From Lagierella massiliensis (lineage in GTDB: Bacteria; Bacillota; Clostridia; Tissierellales; Peptoniphilaceae): a stretch of DNA of 64,000 nucleotides. Location of the stretch: positions 1-64,000 of the forward strand of contig JAUNLT010000007.1 of NCBI GenBank assembly GCA_030532135.1. Direction: 5' to 3'. Positions 9,629-18,460 of this stretch are shown piece by piece. The number at the start of each line of letters is the position of its first letter. Position 1 is the stretch's first letter. The position numbers and the translations under genes are program-made. The notes under the pieces were generated by a model. That model did no database searches. It was given only the letters and a program-made list of their open reading frames with translations, and was not told where the DNA came from.

Positions 9629-10561
9629 CTAGCTATCTACTCTAATTCTTGGATCGGCAACGGTATATAGAATATCAACTAAAAGTTGTGCAACTAAAAA
9701 TAATGCTGCATAAAATACTGTAGTACCGATGATCATTGGGTAGTCACGAGTTTGGATAGCGTTTACAAAGTAAAATCCAAGTCCCGGGATACCAAACATA
9801 CTTTCAATGATGAAAGAACCTGTAAATATTCCTACTATTTGCGGTCCAATGATTGTAATAATTGGAAGAATTGCATTTCTCAAAACATGTTTTCTGATTA
9901 TATTGAATCTTGAAACACCTTTAGCTTGAGCTGTAAGAATATAGTCCTCATTTAATACTTCAAGTACATTACTTCTCATATATCTTGCATACGTTGCAAT
10001 GGAACCAAAGCACATTGCAAGGGATGGTAAAACTGTATATTTGAAGACGCCAGGTCTGAAACCAGAAGTTGGGAACCATTGCAATTTAACTGCAAAGAAC
10101 AATTGTAATAGTGAACCCATTATAAATACCGGGATAGTAACTCCTAGAATAGCAATGACGCTTACTATGTAGTCAGGCAACCTACCCCTATTTAATGCTG
10201 CTATTATACCTAATATGATACCAATCGCAAGTCCTACGATCATGGCTTGTCCACCAATTCTTCCTGATACAGGGGCTGTATCTTCAATAACCTTTGATAC
10301 TTCTCTACCAGGGTATTTAATAGATGAACCTAAATCACCGTTTGTAAATACATTTTTTAAGAAAATTGCATATTGTTCAGGAACCGGTTTATCAAGACCA
10401 TACTTTTTCCTATAGTTTTCTATAGTTTGTGGTGGTAATGTTTTACCCATGGCTGAGATTGGATCACCCTGAATGTTATGCATTAAAAAGAAAGTTACAG
10501 TGGTTATAATAAATAATGTTAAAACCATGTAAAAAAATCTTTTTCCTATATACTTTAACAT
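9629..10561 (-). CDS. oppB: Oligopeptide ABC transporter permease OppB
   Basis: 310 residues. MLKYIGKRFFYMVLTLFIIT start, a long extracytoplasmic loop after the first helix, then five helices with the EAA loop LTAQAKGVSRFNIIRKHVLRN. The C-terminus LLVDILYTVADPRIRVDS is typical of OppB/DppB. It lies 57 bases downstream of oppA with a strong hairpin between them. Confidence 0.92.
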   Translation of the reverse strand: MLKYIGKRFFYMVLTLFIITTVTFFLMHNIQGDPISAMGKTLPPQTIENYRKKYGLDKPVPEQYAIFLKNVFTNGDLGSSIKYPGREVSKVIEDTAPVSGRIGGQAMIVGLAIGIILGIIAALNRGRLPDYIVSVIAILGVTIPVFIMGSLLQLFFAVKLQWFPTSGFRPGVFKYTVLPSLAMCFGSIATYARYMRSNVLEVLNEDYILTAQAKGVSRFNIIRKHVLRNAILPIITIIGPQIVGIFTGSFIIESMFGIPGLGFYFVNAIQTRDYPMIIGTTVFYAALFLVAQLLVDILYTVADPRIRVDS

Positions 10562-10575
10562 CTTAACCTCCTAAA

Positions 10576-10597
10576 TCAGGTGGCTCTCGCCACCTGA
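10576..10597. terminator. Intercistronic hairpin between oppA and oppB
   Basis: Perfect nine-base GC-rich arms TCAGGTGGC (10576-10584) and GCCACCTGA (10589-10597), loop TCTC. On the minus (operon) strand it is followed by GATTTAGGAGG, not a U tract. It is therefore more likely a partial attenuator or 3'-end stabiliser raising oppA mRNA over oppB than a full stop. The plus strand has the T-rich tail. Confidence 0.6.
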
Positions 10598-10618
10598 ATT
10601 ATTTTTTTATTCCTTCAA

Positions 10619-12304
10619 CTAAGGTCTAGCTGAAGTATCAATTGTTTTAAATCCTGTTGTAGTGAATGAGCTTGTAGCCATTCCCTTTACATAGTCATAA
10701 TAGTATTGGTTAGTACTTGCTCCTATTAGAGGGAATATAACTGATTCATCTACAAGTACTTTATCTGCTTCTTTATATAGTTCAAATGCTTTTGTAGGAT
10801 CTGTTTCTTGAGCTGCTTCATCAATTAACTTATCGTAATCTTCATTTGCCCAACCTGTGTTAACAGCGTTTGCATTAGATTTAAATAGTGATAACATAGC
10901 TGATGCATCATTGTAGTCTGCTGTCCATGCTAGGTAACCTAGTTGATAATCTCCTTTTTGGATTCTACCAGCAAGAATTGGCCATTCCATAGTCTCTAAC
11001 TTAACATTAAGTCCTAATGTTGTGTTTAGACTTTGTTGAATGTATTCGTTGGTCATCTTTACAATTGGTGAGTTAGTGTAGATAATTGTTAAATCTACTT
11101 TAGATGGGTCTTCACCTAAACCTAACTCTTTTAATCCTTCAATTAATAAAGCTTTAGGATCTTCATTTGCTTCTCTTAGTTCTTTATAAGAATCTCCTGC
11201 TTCATCTCTAAATTCTTTACCATTTTGTTGGATTCCATTTGGTACCCATCCTTGAGCTGGAGGGTTAAATCCATCGGATAATAGTGAAGAAATTCCTTCT
11301 CTATCAATAGCTAAGTTTATAGCTGCTCTAACCTTGTCGTTAGAAAGTAATTCATCTTTATGATTTACTGATAAATAGTCTACTGATGGAAGACTAACAG
11401 GTTTACTTTCAACTTCTTCAATTCCTTCAAACTTAGATATCCATTCAGGAATATTTGTTCTAACTGCGTCAACTTCTCCAACTTGGAAAGAGTTCATAAC
11501 TGTGTTTGTATCAGTCATAATTGGAATGTTAACAGTTTGTAGCTTAACGTTTTCTGCATCCCAGTACTCTTCATTCTTTTCAAGAGTAAGTCTTGAGTTG
11601 TGAGTCCATTCAGCTAGTTTGAAAGGTCCACAAGATAATGCTGATTCAGCTTCTGCACCGTATCTTTCACCGTGTTCCTCAACTACGTCTTGTCTTGCAG
11701 GGAACATTACTCTAAATGGTACAAGTGTTATAAAGTATGATGCTGGAGCATCTAAAGTAACTTCTAATGTACTTTCATCTATAGCTTTAACACCTAGCTC
11801 TTCCACTGGTAATTTTCCTGAGTTTACGTCGTTAAAGTTTTTGATTGGATCTAATAGGAAAGCTGATTCAGAACCAGTTTCTGGGTCTGCTGCTCTTTTA
11901 ATTCCATATTCGAAATCATTAGCAGTAAGTGCTTCACCATCTTCCCACTTCATTCCTTCTCTTAATTTAAAAGTATATGTCAATCCATCTTCAGATACTT
12001 CATAGCTTTCAGCTGCAGCAGGTATAACTTCATTTGAACCATCTTCATTCTCAGCCATTCTCAATAGTGGTTCAGTTATATTGTTTATAATTGTATTACC
12101 ATAAACATCTGATCCCTTTTGAGCGTCTAGAGTTGTTGGTTCACTGTTTATTAAAGTGTTAAAAACTTGCTCTCCGCTATTTCCTCCCGCTGCTTGGTTT
12201 CCGCTTGCATCGGTACCATTTGTGTCAGCTCCGTCACCACAAGCAGTTACAAATAACATCATTCCTGCAAGTGCAAGTGAAAGAACTTTTTTCTTTCCTT
12301 TCAT
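10619..12304 (-). CDS. oppA: Oligopeptide ABC transporter substrate-binding lipoprotein (first copy)
   Basis: 561 residues. Signal peptide with lipobox LFVTAC (Cys22), then an SBP_bac_5 peptide-binding domain: LTYTFKLREGMKWEDGEALT, KGDYQLGYLAWTADYNDASA. It is the promoter-proximal gene of oppABCDF, preceded by AAGGAGGAAT. It is highly similar over its whole length to the copy at 4414-6117, indicating a duplication. It captures peptides outside the membrane and hands them to OppBC. Confidence 0.93.
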   Translation of the reverse strand: MKGKKKVLSLALAGMMLFVTACGDGADTNGTDASGNQAAGGNSGEQVFNTLINSEPTTLDAQKGSDVYGNTIINNITEPLLRMAENEDGSNEVIPAAAESYEVSEDGLTYTFKLREGMKWEDGEALTANDFEYGIKRAADPETGSESAFLLDPIKNFNDVNSGKLPVEELGVKAIDESTLEVTLDAPASYFITLVPFRVMFPARQDVVEEHGERYGAEAESALSCGPFKLAEWTHNSRLTLEKNEEYWDAENVKLQTVNIPIMTDTNTVMNSFQVGEVDAVRTNIPEWISKFEGIEEVESKPVSLPSVDYLSVNHKDELLSNDKVRAAINLAIDREGISSLLSDGFNPPAQGWVPNGIQQNGKEFRDEAGDSYKELREANEDPKALLIEGLKELGLGEDPSKVDLTIIYTNSPIVKMTNEYIQQSLNTTLGLNVKLETMEWPILAGRIQKGDYQLGYLAWTADYNDASAMLSLFKSNANAVNTGWANEDYDKLIDEAAQETDPTKAFELYKEADKVLVDESVIFPLIGASTNQYYYDYVKGMATSSFTTTGFKTIDTSARP

Positions 12305-12750
12305 TACGTTATTCCTCCTTAAGAATATAAATAAGAATTTTAAATTTTACAAAACTATAATTTCCTGGTTCCCCAAGAAAACGATTTAAATTTTTATAAA
12401 TATAAAACATTCTCTCAAAGCCTTGTCTATTCAATGTTTTGTAGAACTCATTGATTATTATAACATAACTTTTTGCCATTTCAACTGTAAAAACCACTAA
12501 TTAATCAATAGGCAAATACATACGTTAATTTAAAGCTAAACTCAATAAAATTACTTAATTTTTATTAAGTTTAATAACTATGTGGATTTAGAGTGAAAAA
12601 GTATGCTAATTCTGTAAAATTTCAAATAAAATAGACTTTGATTATATTTATACAAACATATAATGTTTGTTATTAAATAAACTTATTTGGTTTTTAATTT
12701 TAAAATCTTTTTAAAAATTTTTAATATTTTACAATTTACTATGATTTAGA
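12305..12750. other. oppA leader and upstream region
   Basis: Holds the opp promoter (12457-12484) and a leader of about 145 bases. In the leader, 12361-12380 can form an eight-base hairpin closed by a GGAA (GNRA) tetraloop on the minus strand. Beyond the promoter, 12490-12750 is AT-rich without a convincing terminator for dedA. Confidence 0.5.
12457..12484 (-). promoter_or_regulatory. Promoter of the opp operon
   Basis: Minus strand TTGAAA (12479-12484), 16-base spacer, TATAAT (12457-12462). Transcription should start near 12450. Confidence 0.65.
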
Positions 12751-13353
12751 TCACTTTTTGTTTCTATATTTTTTGAAGAAATAGATAGTAGTACTTACTA
12801 AAAGCAAAGCTATTACAATAAGAGTGTAATCATTTATTATCTTCTTTATATAAGCCCAATTATCACCTAGAGTCATTCCCGCATATATTATTATAGAATT
12901 CCATATTAATGAACCAAGTCCTGTTAAAATTACAAATTCCAAAATATTCATTTTAAACATACCTGCAGGAATAGAAATAATCGATCTAAATATAGGGACC
13001 ATTCTTAAAAAGAATATGGAAACCCGTTCATATTTTTGATATATACTTTTAATCTTTTCAAGTTTATCCTGCCCAAGTTTTAAAACCTTATCTTCTCCAA
13101 TAAAATATTTTCGAACATTTGGACTATTTAGATGCCTTCCTATATAATATAGAACTAATGCCCCCATTATAGATCCTAAAGTTGAAGAAAAGAGAACAGA
13201 TATGAAAGTTAAATTAGTTTCTATAATAAATATTCCACCCATTCCTAAAACTACTTCTGATGGGATTGGTGGAAATACATTTTCAATAAATATTAAGAAG
13301 AATATTCCAAGATTTCCAAATTGTTCAATACATTTCAAAAACAAATCTTCCAT
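12751..13353 (-). CDS. DedA-family membrane protein
   Basis: 200 residues with several membrane helices. The family signature ENVFPPIPSEVVLGMGG lies near residue 25, and FFLRMVPIFRSIISIPAG is the conserved re-entrant motif. DedA/SNARE-associated proteins are membrane transporters; some members recycle undecaprenyl phosphate or other lipids and support membrane energetics. The substrate cannot be told here. It is monocistronic, with an extended -10 promoter at 13376. Confidence 0.88.
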   Translation of the reverse strand: MEDLFLKCIEQFGNLGIFFLIFIENVFPPIPSEVVLGMGGIFIIETNLTFISVLFSSTLGSIMGALVLYYIGRHLNSPNVRKYFIGEDKVLKLGQDKLEKIKSIYQKYERVSIFFLRMVPIFRSIISIPAGMFKMNILEFVILTGLGSLIWNSIIIYAGMTLGDNWAYIKKIINDYTLIVIALLLVSTTIYFFKKYRNKK

Positions 13354-13375
13354 AATTTCCTCCTCTCTTCTTAAA

Positions 13376-13384
13376 ATTATATCA
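13376..13384 (-). promoter_or_regulatory. Extended -10 promoter for dedA
   Basis: Minus strand TGATATAAT, a TGnTATAAT element 23 bases upstream of the ATG, leaving a short leader with AGAGGAGGAAA as ribosome binding site. Confidence 0.6.
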
Positions 13385-13590
13385 AAAATATATGTACATA
13401 TAAAATTAGACTTATCTATTAATATAGGAATCTAATTTTTTAGCTGTATCTTTTATGACTAAAACTTTTTAATATTTTAAAAATCTCTTTTTATCAAAAT
13501 TTAGAAGATTGAACTCTGTTCTTTCAAGGATTAGAGTTTTTTATTTAACCAAAATTCTTGAAAGAGTACTTATATAACTTTATTGATAAA

Positions 13591-13638
13591 AACTAATATA
13601 AAACCTAAGCCAATATTGGCTTAGGTTTTATATTAGTT
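13591..13638 (-). terminator. 48-bp perfect palindrome ending the J-domain gene
   Basis: 13591-13614 and 13615-13638 are exact inverted copies (24-base arms, no spacer). The core reads CCTAAGCCAATATTGGCTTAGG. The TAA stop of the J-domain gene (13633-13635) lies inside the right arm. The minus transcript would fold back on itself and continue TTTTTATCAATAAAG, so it acts as terminator. Confidence 0.75.
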
Positions 13639-14424
13639 TACATATGATTTGTATCTTTGTATATTTTCTTCCGTTAAAAACTCATATGCAGTATTTACTT
13701 TTTGGAACATTTCAGAAGCCTTAGGACTATTATTTAAATCTGGATGATATTTTTTTGCCATCTTTCTATATGCTGTTTTTACTTCATACACATTTGTATT
13801 AAGTGGAACTTCTAAAATTTTACAACTCTCCTCGTATTTTCTTTTAAAATCATCATATGGATTTGAATAGGTTGCACCTCGACCATAGTAACTACTATAA
13901 TTTCCCTGTGTACTACTCCAGTTTTTATTATAAGTAGAACTATTTACATTCCTAAATATTTCTTCCCAAAATTGATTTTGTGCCCTTTGTCTTTCCCTTT
14001 CTCTTCTTTCCTCTTCTGCCTTCTTATTTCTATATGCACTTTTAAATTCTTCATAGCTCTTGTAATTTTCTTTATTATTTATAAGGTAATCACCATAATT
14101 TCTTAGATATTCAACTGCAGAATAGTGAAGAAATTCTAAGTAACTTATAAACTTTCTACCTAATAAAGGGATTATTATGAAAAAGAAGAATAGAAAAATT
14201 AATACAGGAAGATATATTATTACAAGTGGTAACAAAAAAATTATTCCTGAACAGGCTAGAACTCCTAACAACATAAGTAATGATTTTCCAAGGCTAGTAA
14301 TTACATCAACTACTGATCCAACTAACTTTATTAAACCACCTATTAAAAAATCTAGAACATCTGCTAATCCTAGAATAAATTTTCCCCACAATTTTTTCAT
14401 ATTTAATACCTCATTTAAATTCAA
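13633..14424 (-). CDS. Membrane-anchored J-domain (DnaJ-like) protein
   Basis: 263 residues. Residues 30-90 hold two or three hydrophobic segments. Then comes a basic, Glu/Arg-rich coiled region (EERRERERQRAQNQFWEE), a Tyr/Ser-rich linker, and a C-terminal J domain of about 63 residues with YRKMAKKYHPDLNNSP, including the HPD tripeptide that stimulates DnaK. Zinc-finger and client-binding domains are absent, so it is a type III J protein that probably recruits DnaK to the membrane. The start at 14424 is uncertain: Met9 (MKKLWGKF) is an alternative. Confidence 0.8.
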   Translation of the reverse strand: MNLNEVLNMKKLWGKFILGLADVLDFLIGGLIKLVGSVVDVITSLGKSLLMLLGVLACSGIIFLLPLVIIYLPVLIFLFFFFIIIPLLGRKFISYLEFLHYSAVEYLRNYGDYLINNKENYKSYEEFKSAYRNKKAEEERRERERQRAQNQFWEEIFRNVNSSTYNKNWSSTQGNYSSYYGRGATYSNPYDDFKRKYEESCKILEVPLNTNVYEVKTAYRKMAKKYHPDLNNSPKASEMFQKVNTAYEFLTEENIQRYKSYVN

Positions 14425-14486
14425 ATTAAACTATAACATTAAAATTATAACATTTATTTTCTTTTTTTAAAAATTGTATATTATAA

Positions 14487-14530
14487 AAAACCAAAGTTTA
14501 GAACATTTCACTAGCTCTAAGCTTTGGTTT
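14487..14530 (-). terminator. Terminator of the MacAB-type operon
   Basis: Arms AAAACCAAAG-TTTAGA and TCTAA-GCTTTGGTTTT, with the T run of the minus transcript formed by TTTTTTATAAT. Four bases beyond the permease stop. Confidence 0.75.
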
Positions 14531-14534
14531 TAAC

Positions 14535-15743
14535 TTAAGATAAAATTTCAATTACATTTTTATTAGCAGCTGACTTTGCTGGAGCATATGAGAATACTAT
14601 ACCTATTGCAAGTGAGATTCCAAGTGCAACAAGTATTGGTCCAACTTCAACTGAAGCACTAAATGGTAGAAACACAGAAATTACCATTGCCATTAAAAGT
14701 CCAAATAAATATCCAAATATTCCACCAATAACTGTTACTATTACCCCTTCTAATAAAAACTGGACAGTAATATTTTTCTTTGTAGCTCCTATTGCCCTTC
14801 TTATTCCTATCTCTTTTGTACGTTCAGATACTGATATAAACATCATATTCATCATTCCAATACCTGCAATAAACAAAGAAATACCACCAATTAACGCTAT
14901 AAATAAAGTTATTTGACTAAGAACTTTCGATACTCCTTCCATAACCTCAGAGATGTCGAAAAAATTATAGGATCCTAAATCTTTCATTGAACCTGTCTCT
15001 GATAACTTATCTACAATTTTTTTTGCGGTTTCTTTAACATTTGAACCTGATTTTACAAAAACTTCAATAGCTGGAGAGTTTGGTTTTTCATCTTTAAAAA
15101 TATTATATGTGTTTTTTGGGATTGCAAGATCTGCATTAATATTTCCAATTCCAAAAGTAAATTCTCCTGTTTTATAAATTCCTACAACTCTATAACTCAA
15201 TCCTGCTATTTCAACAGTAGATCCAATAATAGAATTGTAATTTTCAAAAATTTCCTTTGCAAATTCTTCAGAAACAACACACACTCTTTCCTGCAGATCG
15301 TTATCAAGTAAATTTAAGTTTCTTCCTTCTACTATTTCTTTATCCGTCTGCTCAACAGTTTCTACAAAAGTTGTTACTTTGCCATTTCTTGTTTTTAAAT
15401 CCACATTATGAACATTAGGATTATATGAATCTTCTGCAAGTTTTACACTTTCAACATTTTCAATGGATTTAATATTTTCAAAATCCTGTTGATTGTAAAA
15501 AACTATGTTTTTATCCTCATACATATTTGGATTTTTAGGTATAAATGAAATGGCGATAGATAAATTCTGTTCTCCGTCATTAGTTAAGTTTTCCATAACA
15601 TATTTTTGAAATCCATTACCTATAGATATTATTGTAATTACTGCCCCAATTCCAATAATTATACCCAACATGGTTAAGATGGATCTTTTTTTGTTTCTTT
15701 TCAAGGCGTTAAAAGCATCTGCAAAAAGCACTGAAAATTTCAT
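14535..15743 (-). CDS. MacB-type ABC transporter permease
   Basis: 402 residues. N-terminal helix at 20-40, then a MacB periplasmic-core-like extracellular domain (about 45-270). Three C-terminal helices form the FtsX domain, with ERTKEIGIRRAIGATKKNI, the typical coupling region. Such permeases work by mechanotransmission, driving export of peptides or toxins from outside the membrane. Start and ATPase stop overlap (TAATG), so the two are co-translated. Confidence 0.88.
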   Translation of the reverse strand: MKFSVLFADAFNALKRNKKRSILTMLGIIIGIGAVITIISIGNGFQKYVMENLTNDGEQNLSIAISFIPKNPNMYEDKNIVFYNQQDFENIKSIENVESVKLAEDSYNPNVHNVDLKTRNGKVTTFVETVEQTDKEIVEGRNLNLLDNDLQERVCVVSEEFAKEIFENYNSIIGSTVEIAGLSYRVVGIYKTGEFTFGIGNINADLAIPKNTYNIFKDEKPNSPAIEVFVKSGSNVKETAKKIVDKLSETGSMKDLGSYNFFDISEVMEGVSKVLSQITLFIALIGGISLFIAGIGMMNMMFISVSERTKEIGIRRAIGATKKNITVQFLLEGVIVTVIGGIFGYLFGLLMAMVISVFLPFSASVEVGPILVALGISLAIGIVFSYAPAKSAANKNVIEILS

Positions 15744-16426
15744 TATATATCCATCCTTTCTTCCAAATCTCCATCTTTCATAAAAAGCACTTTGGAACAG
15801 TAGGATTTTAGTGACCTATCATGAGTTACCATAATTACTGTTGTATTATTTTCACTATTTAATTTTTTAAAAATATCCATAATTTCTATAGAAGTAACCG
15901 AATCCAAAGCTCCTGTTGGCTCATCAGCAAGCAAAAAATATGGTTTATGGACAATAGCTCTTGCAATTGCAACTCTTTGTTTCTGTCCACCTGATAACTG
16001 CCCTGGATACTTTTCGATTTTATCGAGTATTCCAACAGAATCTAAAGCTTCTTTTACTCTATCAAGAACTTTACTAGGACTCTCTCCTCCATATAAAAGT
16101 GGCAATTCAACATTTTCTTTAACTGTATAATTTTCAATTAAATTGAAATTTTGAAAAACAAATCCAACACTCCTATTTCTAAGATTGGACATTTCATCAT
16201 CACTTAAATTTTTCACTGATTTTCCATTAAAAATATAATTTCCAGAGAATTTTCTATCTATAAATCCTATTATATTCATTAAAGTAGATTTTCCAGAACC
16301 GGATTCACCCATTATACCGACAAATTCACCTTTTTGAACATTAAATGATACATCTTTAAGGACATGTAGTTTTTCTTCTCCTGCAATATATATTTTATTA
16401 ACCTTTTTGACTTGAATCATTACCAT
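15743..16426 (-). CDS. MacB/LolD-type ABC transporter ATP-binding protein
   Basis: 227 residues. Walker A GESGSGKSTLMN, signature LSGGQKQRVAIARAI, Walker B FLLADEPTGALDS, His switch MVTHD. It belongs to the MacB/LolD ATPase group that pairs with FtsX-like permeases. The first ATG (16426) follows AAAGGA at a good distance and overlaps the adaptor gene by 29 bases. Confidence 0.92.
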   Translation of the reverse strand: MVMIQVKKVNKIYIAGEEKLHVLKDVSFNVQKGEFVGIMGESGSGKSTLMNIIGFIDRKFSGNYIFNGKSVKNLSDDEMSNLRNRSVGFVFQNFNLIENYTVKENVELPLLYGGESPSKVLDRVKEALDSVGILDKIEKYPGQLSGGQKQRVAIARAIVHKPYFLLADEPTGALDSVTSIEIMDIFKKLNSENNTTVIMVTHDRSLKSYCSKVLFMKDGDLEERMDI

Positions 16427-17771
16427 TAGTTTCCTTTTGATTTATATCTTTTGATGAATTCGTATTATTGTCTTCATTTTCAACTTCTAATTTTATTGAT
16501 CCTGATTCTTCTTTATTAGAATTATTTTTATTCTTAGAATCTTCTGTTGATTGTTCAGTATTTAAATTTTCATCTTTTATTTTTATTTCTTGACCATCAA
16601 CTATTCCTGATATATTTTCAACAATTTTATCGCCTAATTTCAATCCATCTAGAATTTTATATGCTCCATTTTCTTTCATCAAACTTATTTCTTTTTTCTT
16701 AGCTTTACCGTCTTTAACTGTGAATATATATGTTTTGCCATCTTCTTCTAAAACAGATGACTCTGGTATAAATAGTCCGTCTTCTTTTAATTTTATATTT
16801 ACTGAAAAACCATATTGTATAAATCCATCTGGTAGTACAGAAAAACTAAATTCAGACATAGAATTTTCGTTAGAATCTGTAATTCCTGGTGCAATTTCCT
16901 TTGGCATATCCGATAAGAAGTCTACCTTCCCTTTTTGAGTTTCTCCAGTTGCAATTACTGTAAGATCAACCCTATCATCTTTTTTTATCTTATCATAGTC
17001 AAATTCAGTTATATTAGATACTATCTTACACTCTTTTGAAACTATCTTTACAACAGGTTCTGTAGCTTGTGGCCCTTGGTTTGCAGAATCTTTATTTAAA
17101 TAAACTACTCCTGAAATAGGTGCTTTTTCAGTTATGTATTGTTTATTTTTTAAATTATTTAATTGATCTTTTAAACCACTTAATTGAGAGTTTGTTTCAG
17201 AAATTGCCCTTTGAGCAGGAGTTATTTGACTCTCATACATATTAACTTCTTGTTTTGACGCTTCAAGTTCCATTTGAAGTTGTTGTATTTCAGCTTGTTT
17301 TTGAGCAAGTTCTTCTGGATCATCTGTATTTAAAGATTTTTTTGTTTCTTCCAGTTTTTTTGACACATTGTATTGACTATTCTTAGCATTTTGTAAGTCT
17401 CTTTTAGCGTTGGATAAATCTTTATTTGAAAATCCTAGTTGTTTATTAACACTTGTTATCTGCCTTTGTAATTCGTCAATTTGTTCTTTTATAACAGGAT
17501 TTTCATACATAAATAGGTTTGCTCCCGCTAAAACTTCATCCTTGTCATTAACATAGTATTTTATAATTTCGCCCTTTGTAGGATCAAAAAATAAGCTCTT
17601 TGAATCTACAGGAACTGAATTACCAACAAAAGTTAATCCTTCTTTTTCTTTTATAGTATAAAGTGAATATTCCTTCTTATCTTTCTTTTTTGGCATAAAA
17701 ATGCCTATAATAGTGGCTGTAACTAAAATTACAGCCACTATAGATAAAATTATTTTATTTTTCTTGCTCAT
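16398..17771 (-). CDS. Membrane-fusion (HlyD/MacA-like) adaptor of an ABC exporter
   Basis: 457 residues. N-terminal membrane anchor (IILSIVAVILVTATIIGIFM). A long coiled-coil hairpin spans about 100-210 (VNKQLGFSNKDLSNAKRDL...QMELEASKQEVNMYESQ), then lipoyl/beta-barrel segments (YITEKAPISGVVYLNK). The C-terminal tail is disordered and Asp/Asn/Ser-rich. It links to the MacB-type permease on the cell surface. I start it at Met 17771 (MSKKNK), because AGAGGAAAA lies just ahead of it. The in-frame ATG at 17789 has no ribosome binding site. Confidence 0.82.
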   Translation of the reverse strand: MSKKNKIILSIVAVILVTATIIGIFMPKKKDKKEYSLYTIKEKEGLTFVGNSVPVDSKSLFFDPTKGEIIKYYVNDKDEVLAGANLFMYENPVIKEQIDELQRQITSVNKQLGFSNKDLSNAKRDLQNAKNSQYNVSKKLEETKKSLNTDDPEELAQKQAEIQQLQMELEASKQEVNMYESQITPAQRAISETNSQLSGLKDQLNNLKNKQYITEKAPISGVVYLNKDSANQGPQATEPVVKIVSKECKIVSNITEFDYDKIKKDDRVDLTVIATGETQKGKVDFLSDMPKEIAPGITDSNENSMSEFSFSVLPDGFIQYGFSVNIKLKEDGLFIPESSVLEEDGKTYIFTVKDGKAKKKEISLMKENGAYKILDGLKLGDKIVENISGIVDGQEIKIKDENLNTEQSTEDSKNKNNSNKEESGSIKLEVENEDNNTNSSKDINQKETNGNDSSQKG

Positions 17772-18330
17772 ATAAATTTTCCTCTTCATCGGGATATTTA
17801 TCTACCTTAGAATTAAGAATTAACATTCTAATAGCTGGAAGTAGTTTAATTATAAGTACAATTAATCCTGTTACCACCGCTATTATAATTGCCGCTGTAA
17901 CCACTCCAGTTTCTGTATCTTTCAAAGTCACTTGAATATTATTTCCACTTCCAGATGAATTTCCTGCTTGTCTTACAGCAACTACAATTCCCAATATAAA
18001 ATTATATGCTGCCATAATTAAAGTTAAAGCGTAAGGTATAATATCTACCTTTAATCTTTCAATTATTTTCTTTCGATTCTTAAATGCCATAACTACACAA
18101 TAAATTGTAATAGCTGTTGTTACGATTAGCATTACTTTATCAAAAGTTGTAGGCATAAATTCTTTTGAATCAATCCCAAGATCTTCCAATTGCTTAACTG
18201 ATGATTTGGTAATAAATGTATCTACTATACTAAACACACTAAATATAGCACTTAAACTGGTTAAAATTAAGTAGAAATTATTCCAAAAACCCATCTTCTT
18301 AAAAACATCTTCTCTTTTCATAATTTTCAT
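17755..18330 (-). CDS. Four-helix membrane protein of the export operon
   Basis: 191 residues, not recognised as a named family. Predicted helices at about 15-37, 66-84, 99-121 and 143-170; one extracytoplasmic segment carries GNSSGSGNNIQVTLKDTETG. The C-terminus is acidic. It is the first gene of the operon (this protein, adaptor, ATPase, permease) and overlaps the adaptor start. It may be an immunity, sensor or accessory subunit; function unknown. Confidence 0.7.
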   Translation of the reverse strand: MKIMKREDVFKKMGFWNNFYLILTSLSAIFSVFSIVDTFITKSSVKQLEDLGIDSKEFMPTTFDKVMLIVTTAITIYCVVMAFKNRKKIIERLKVDIIPYALTLIMAAYNFILGIVVAVRQAGNSSGSGNNIQVTLKDTETGVVTAAIIIAVVTGLIVLIIKLLPAIRMLILNSKVDKYPDEEENLYEQEK

Positions 18331-18369
18331 AATGTACCTCCCTTAGTGTACTAGAGTTTTGATACATTA

Positions 18370-18398
18370 ATAATAACATTTAAGGCTAAATTTGTAAA
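18370..18398 (-). promoter_or_regulatory. Promoter of the MacAB-type operon
   Basis: Minus strand TTTACA (18393-18398), 17-base spacer, TATTAT (18370-18375), 40 bases before the first ATG, which is preceded by AAGGGAGG. Confidence 0.55.
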
Positions 18399-18438
18399 GA
18401 ATTTTTTTCTAATTTAATAAATTTGTAAGAATTAAAAA

Positions 18439-18460
18439 AGAGATAGGATTTCCTATCTCT
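18439..18460 (-). terminator. Terminator of nrdDG
   Basis: Ten-base arms AGAGATAGGA and TCCTATCTCT with a tiny loop, followed on the minus strand by TTTTTTAATTC. The nrdG stop codon (18459-18461) lies inside the stem. Confidence 0.85.

Noticed and set aside
12309-12497. 62-residue minus-strand frame in the opp leader
   Set aside because: Its start lies upstream of the predicted opp transcription start and it spans the -10 element; no ribosome binding site.
13500-13560. Short inverted repeats (AACTCT/AGAGTT and CTTTCAAG/CTTGAAAG)
   Set aside because: Overlapping, AT-rich and not linked to any transcript end in either orientation; may be chance.
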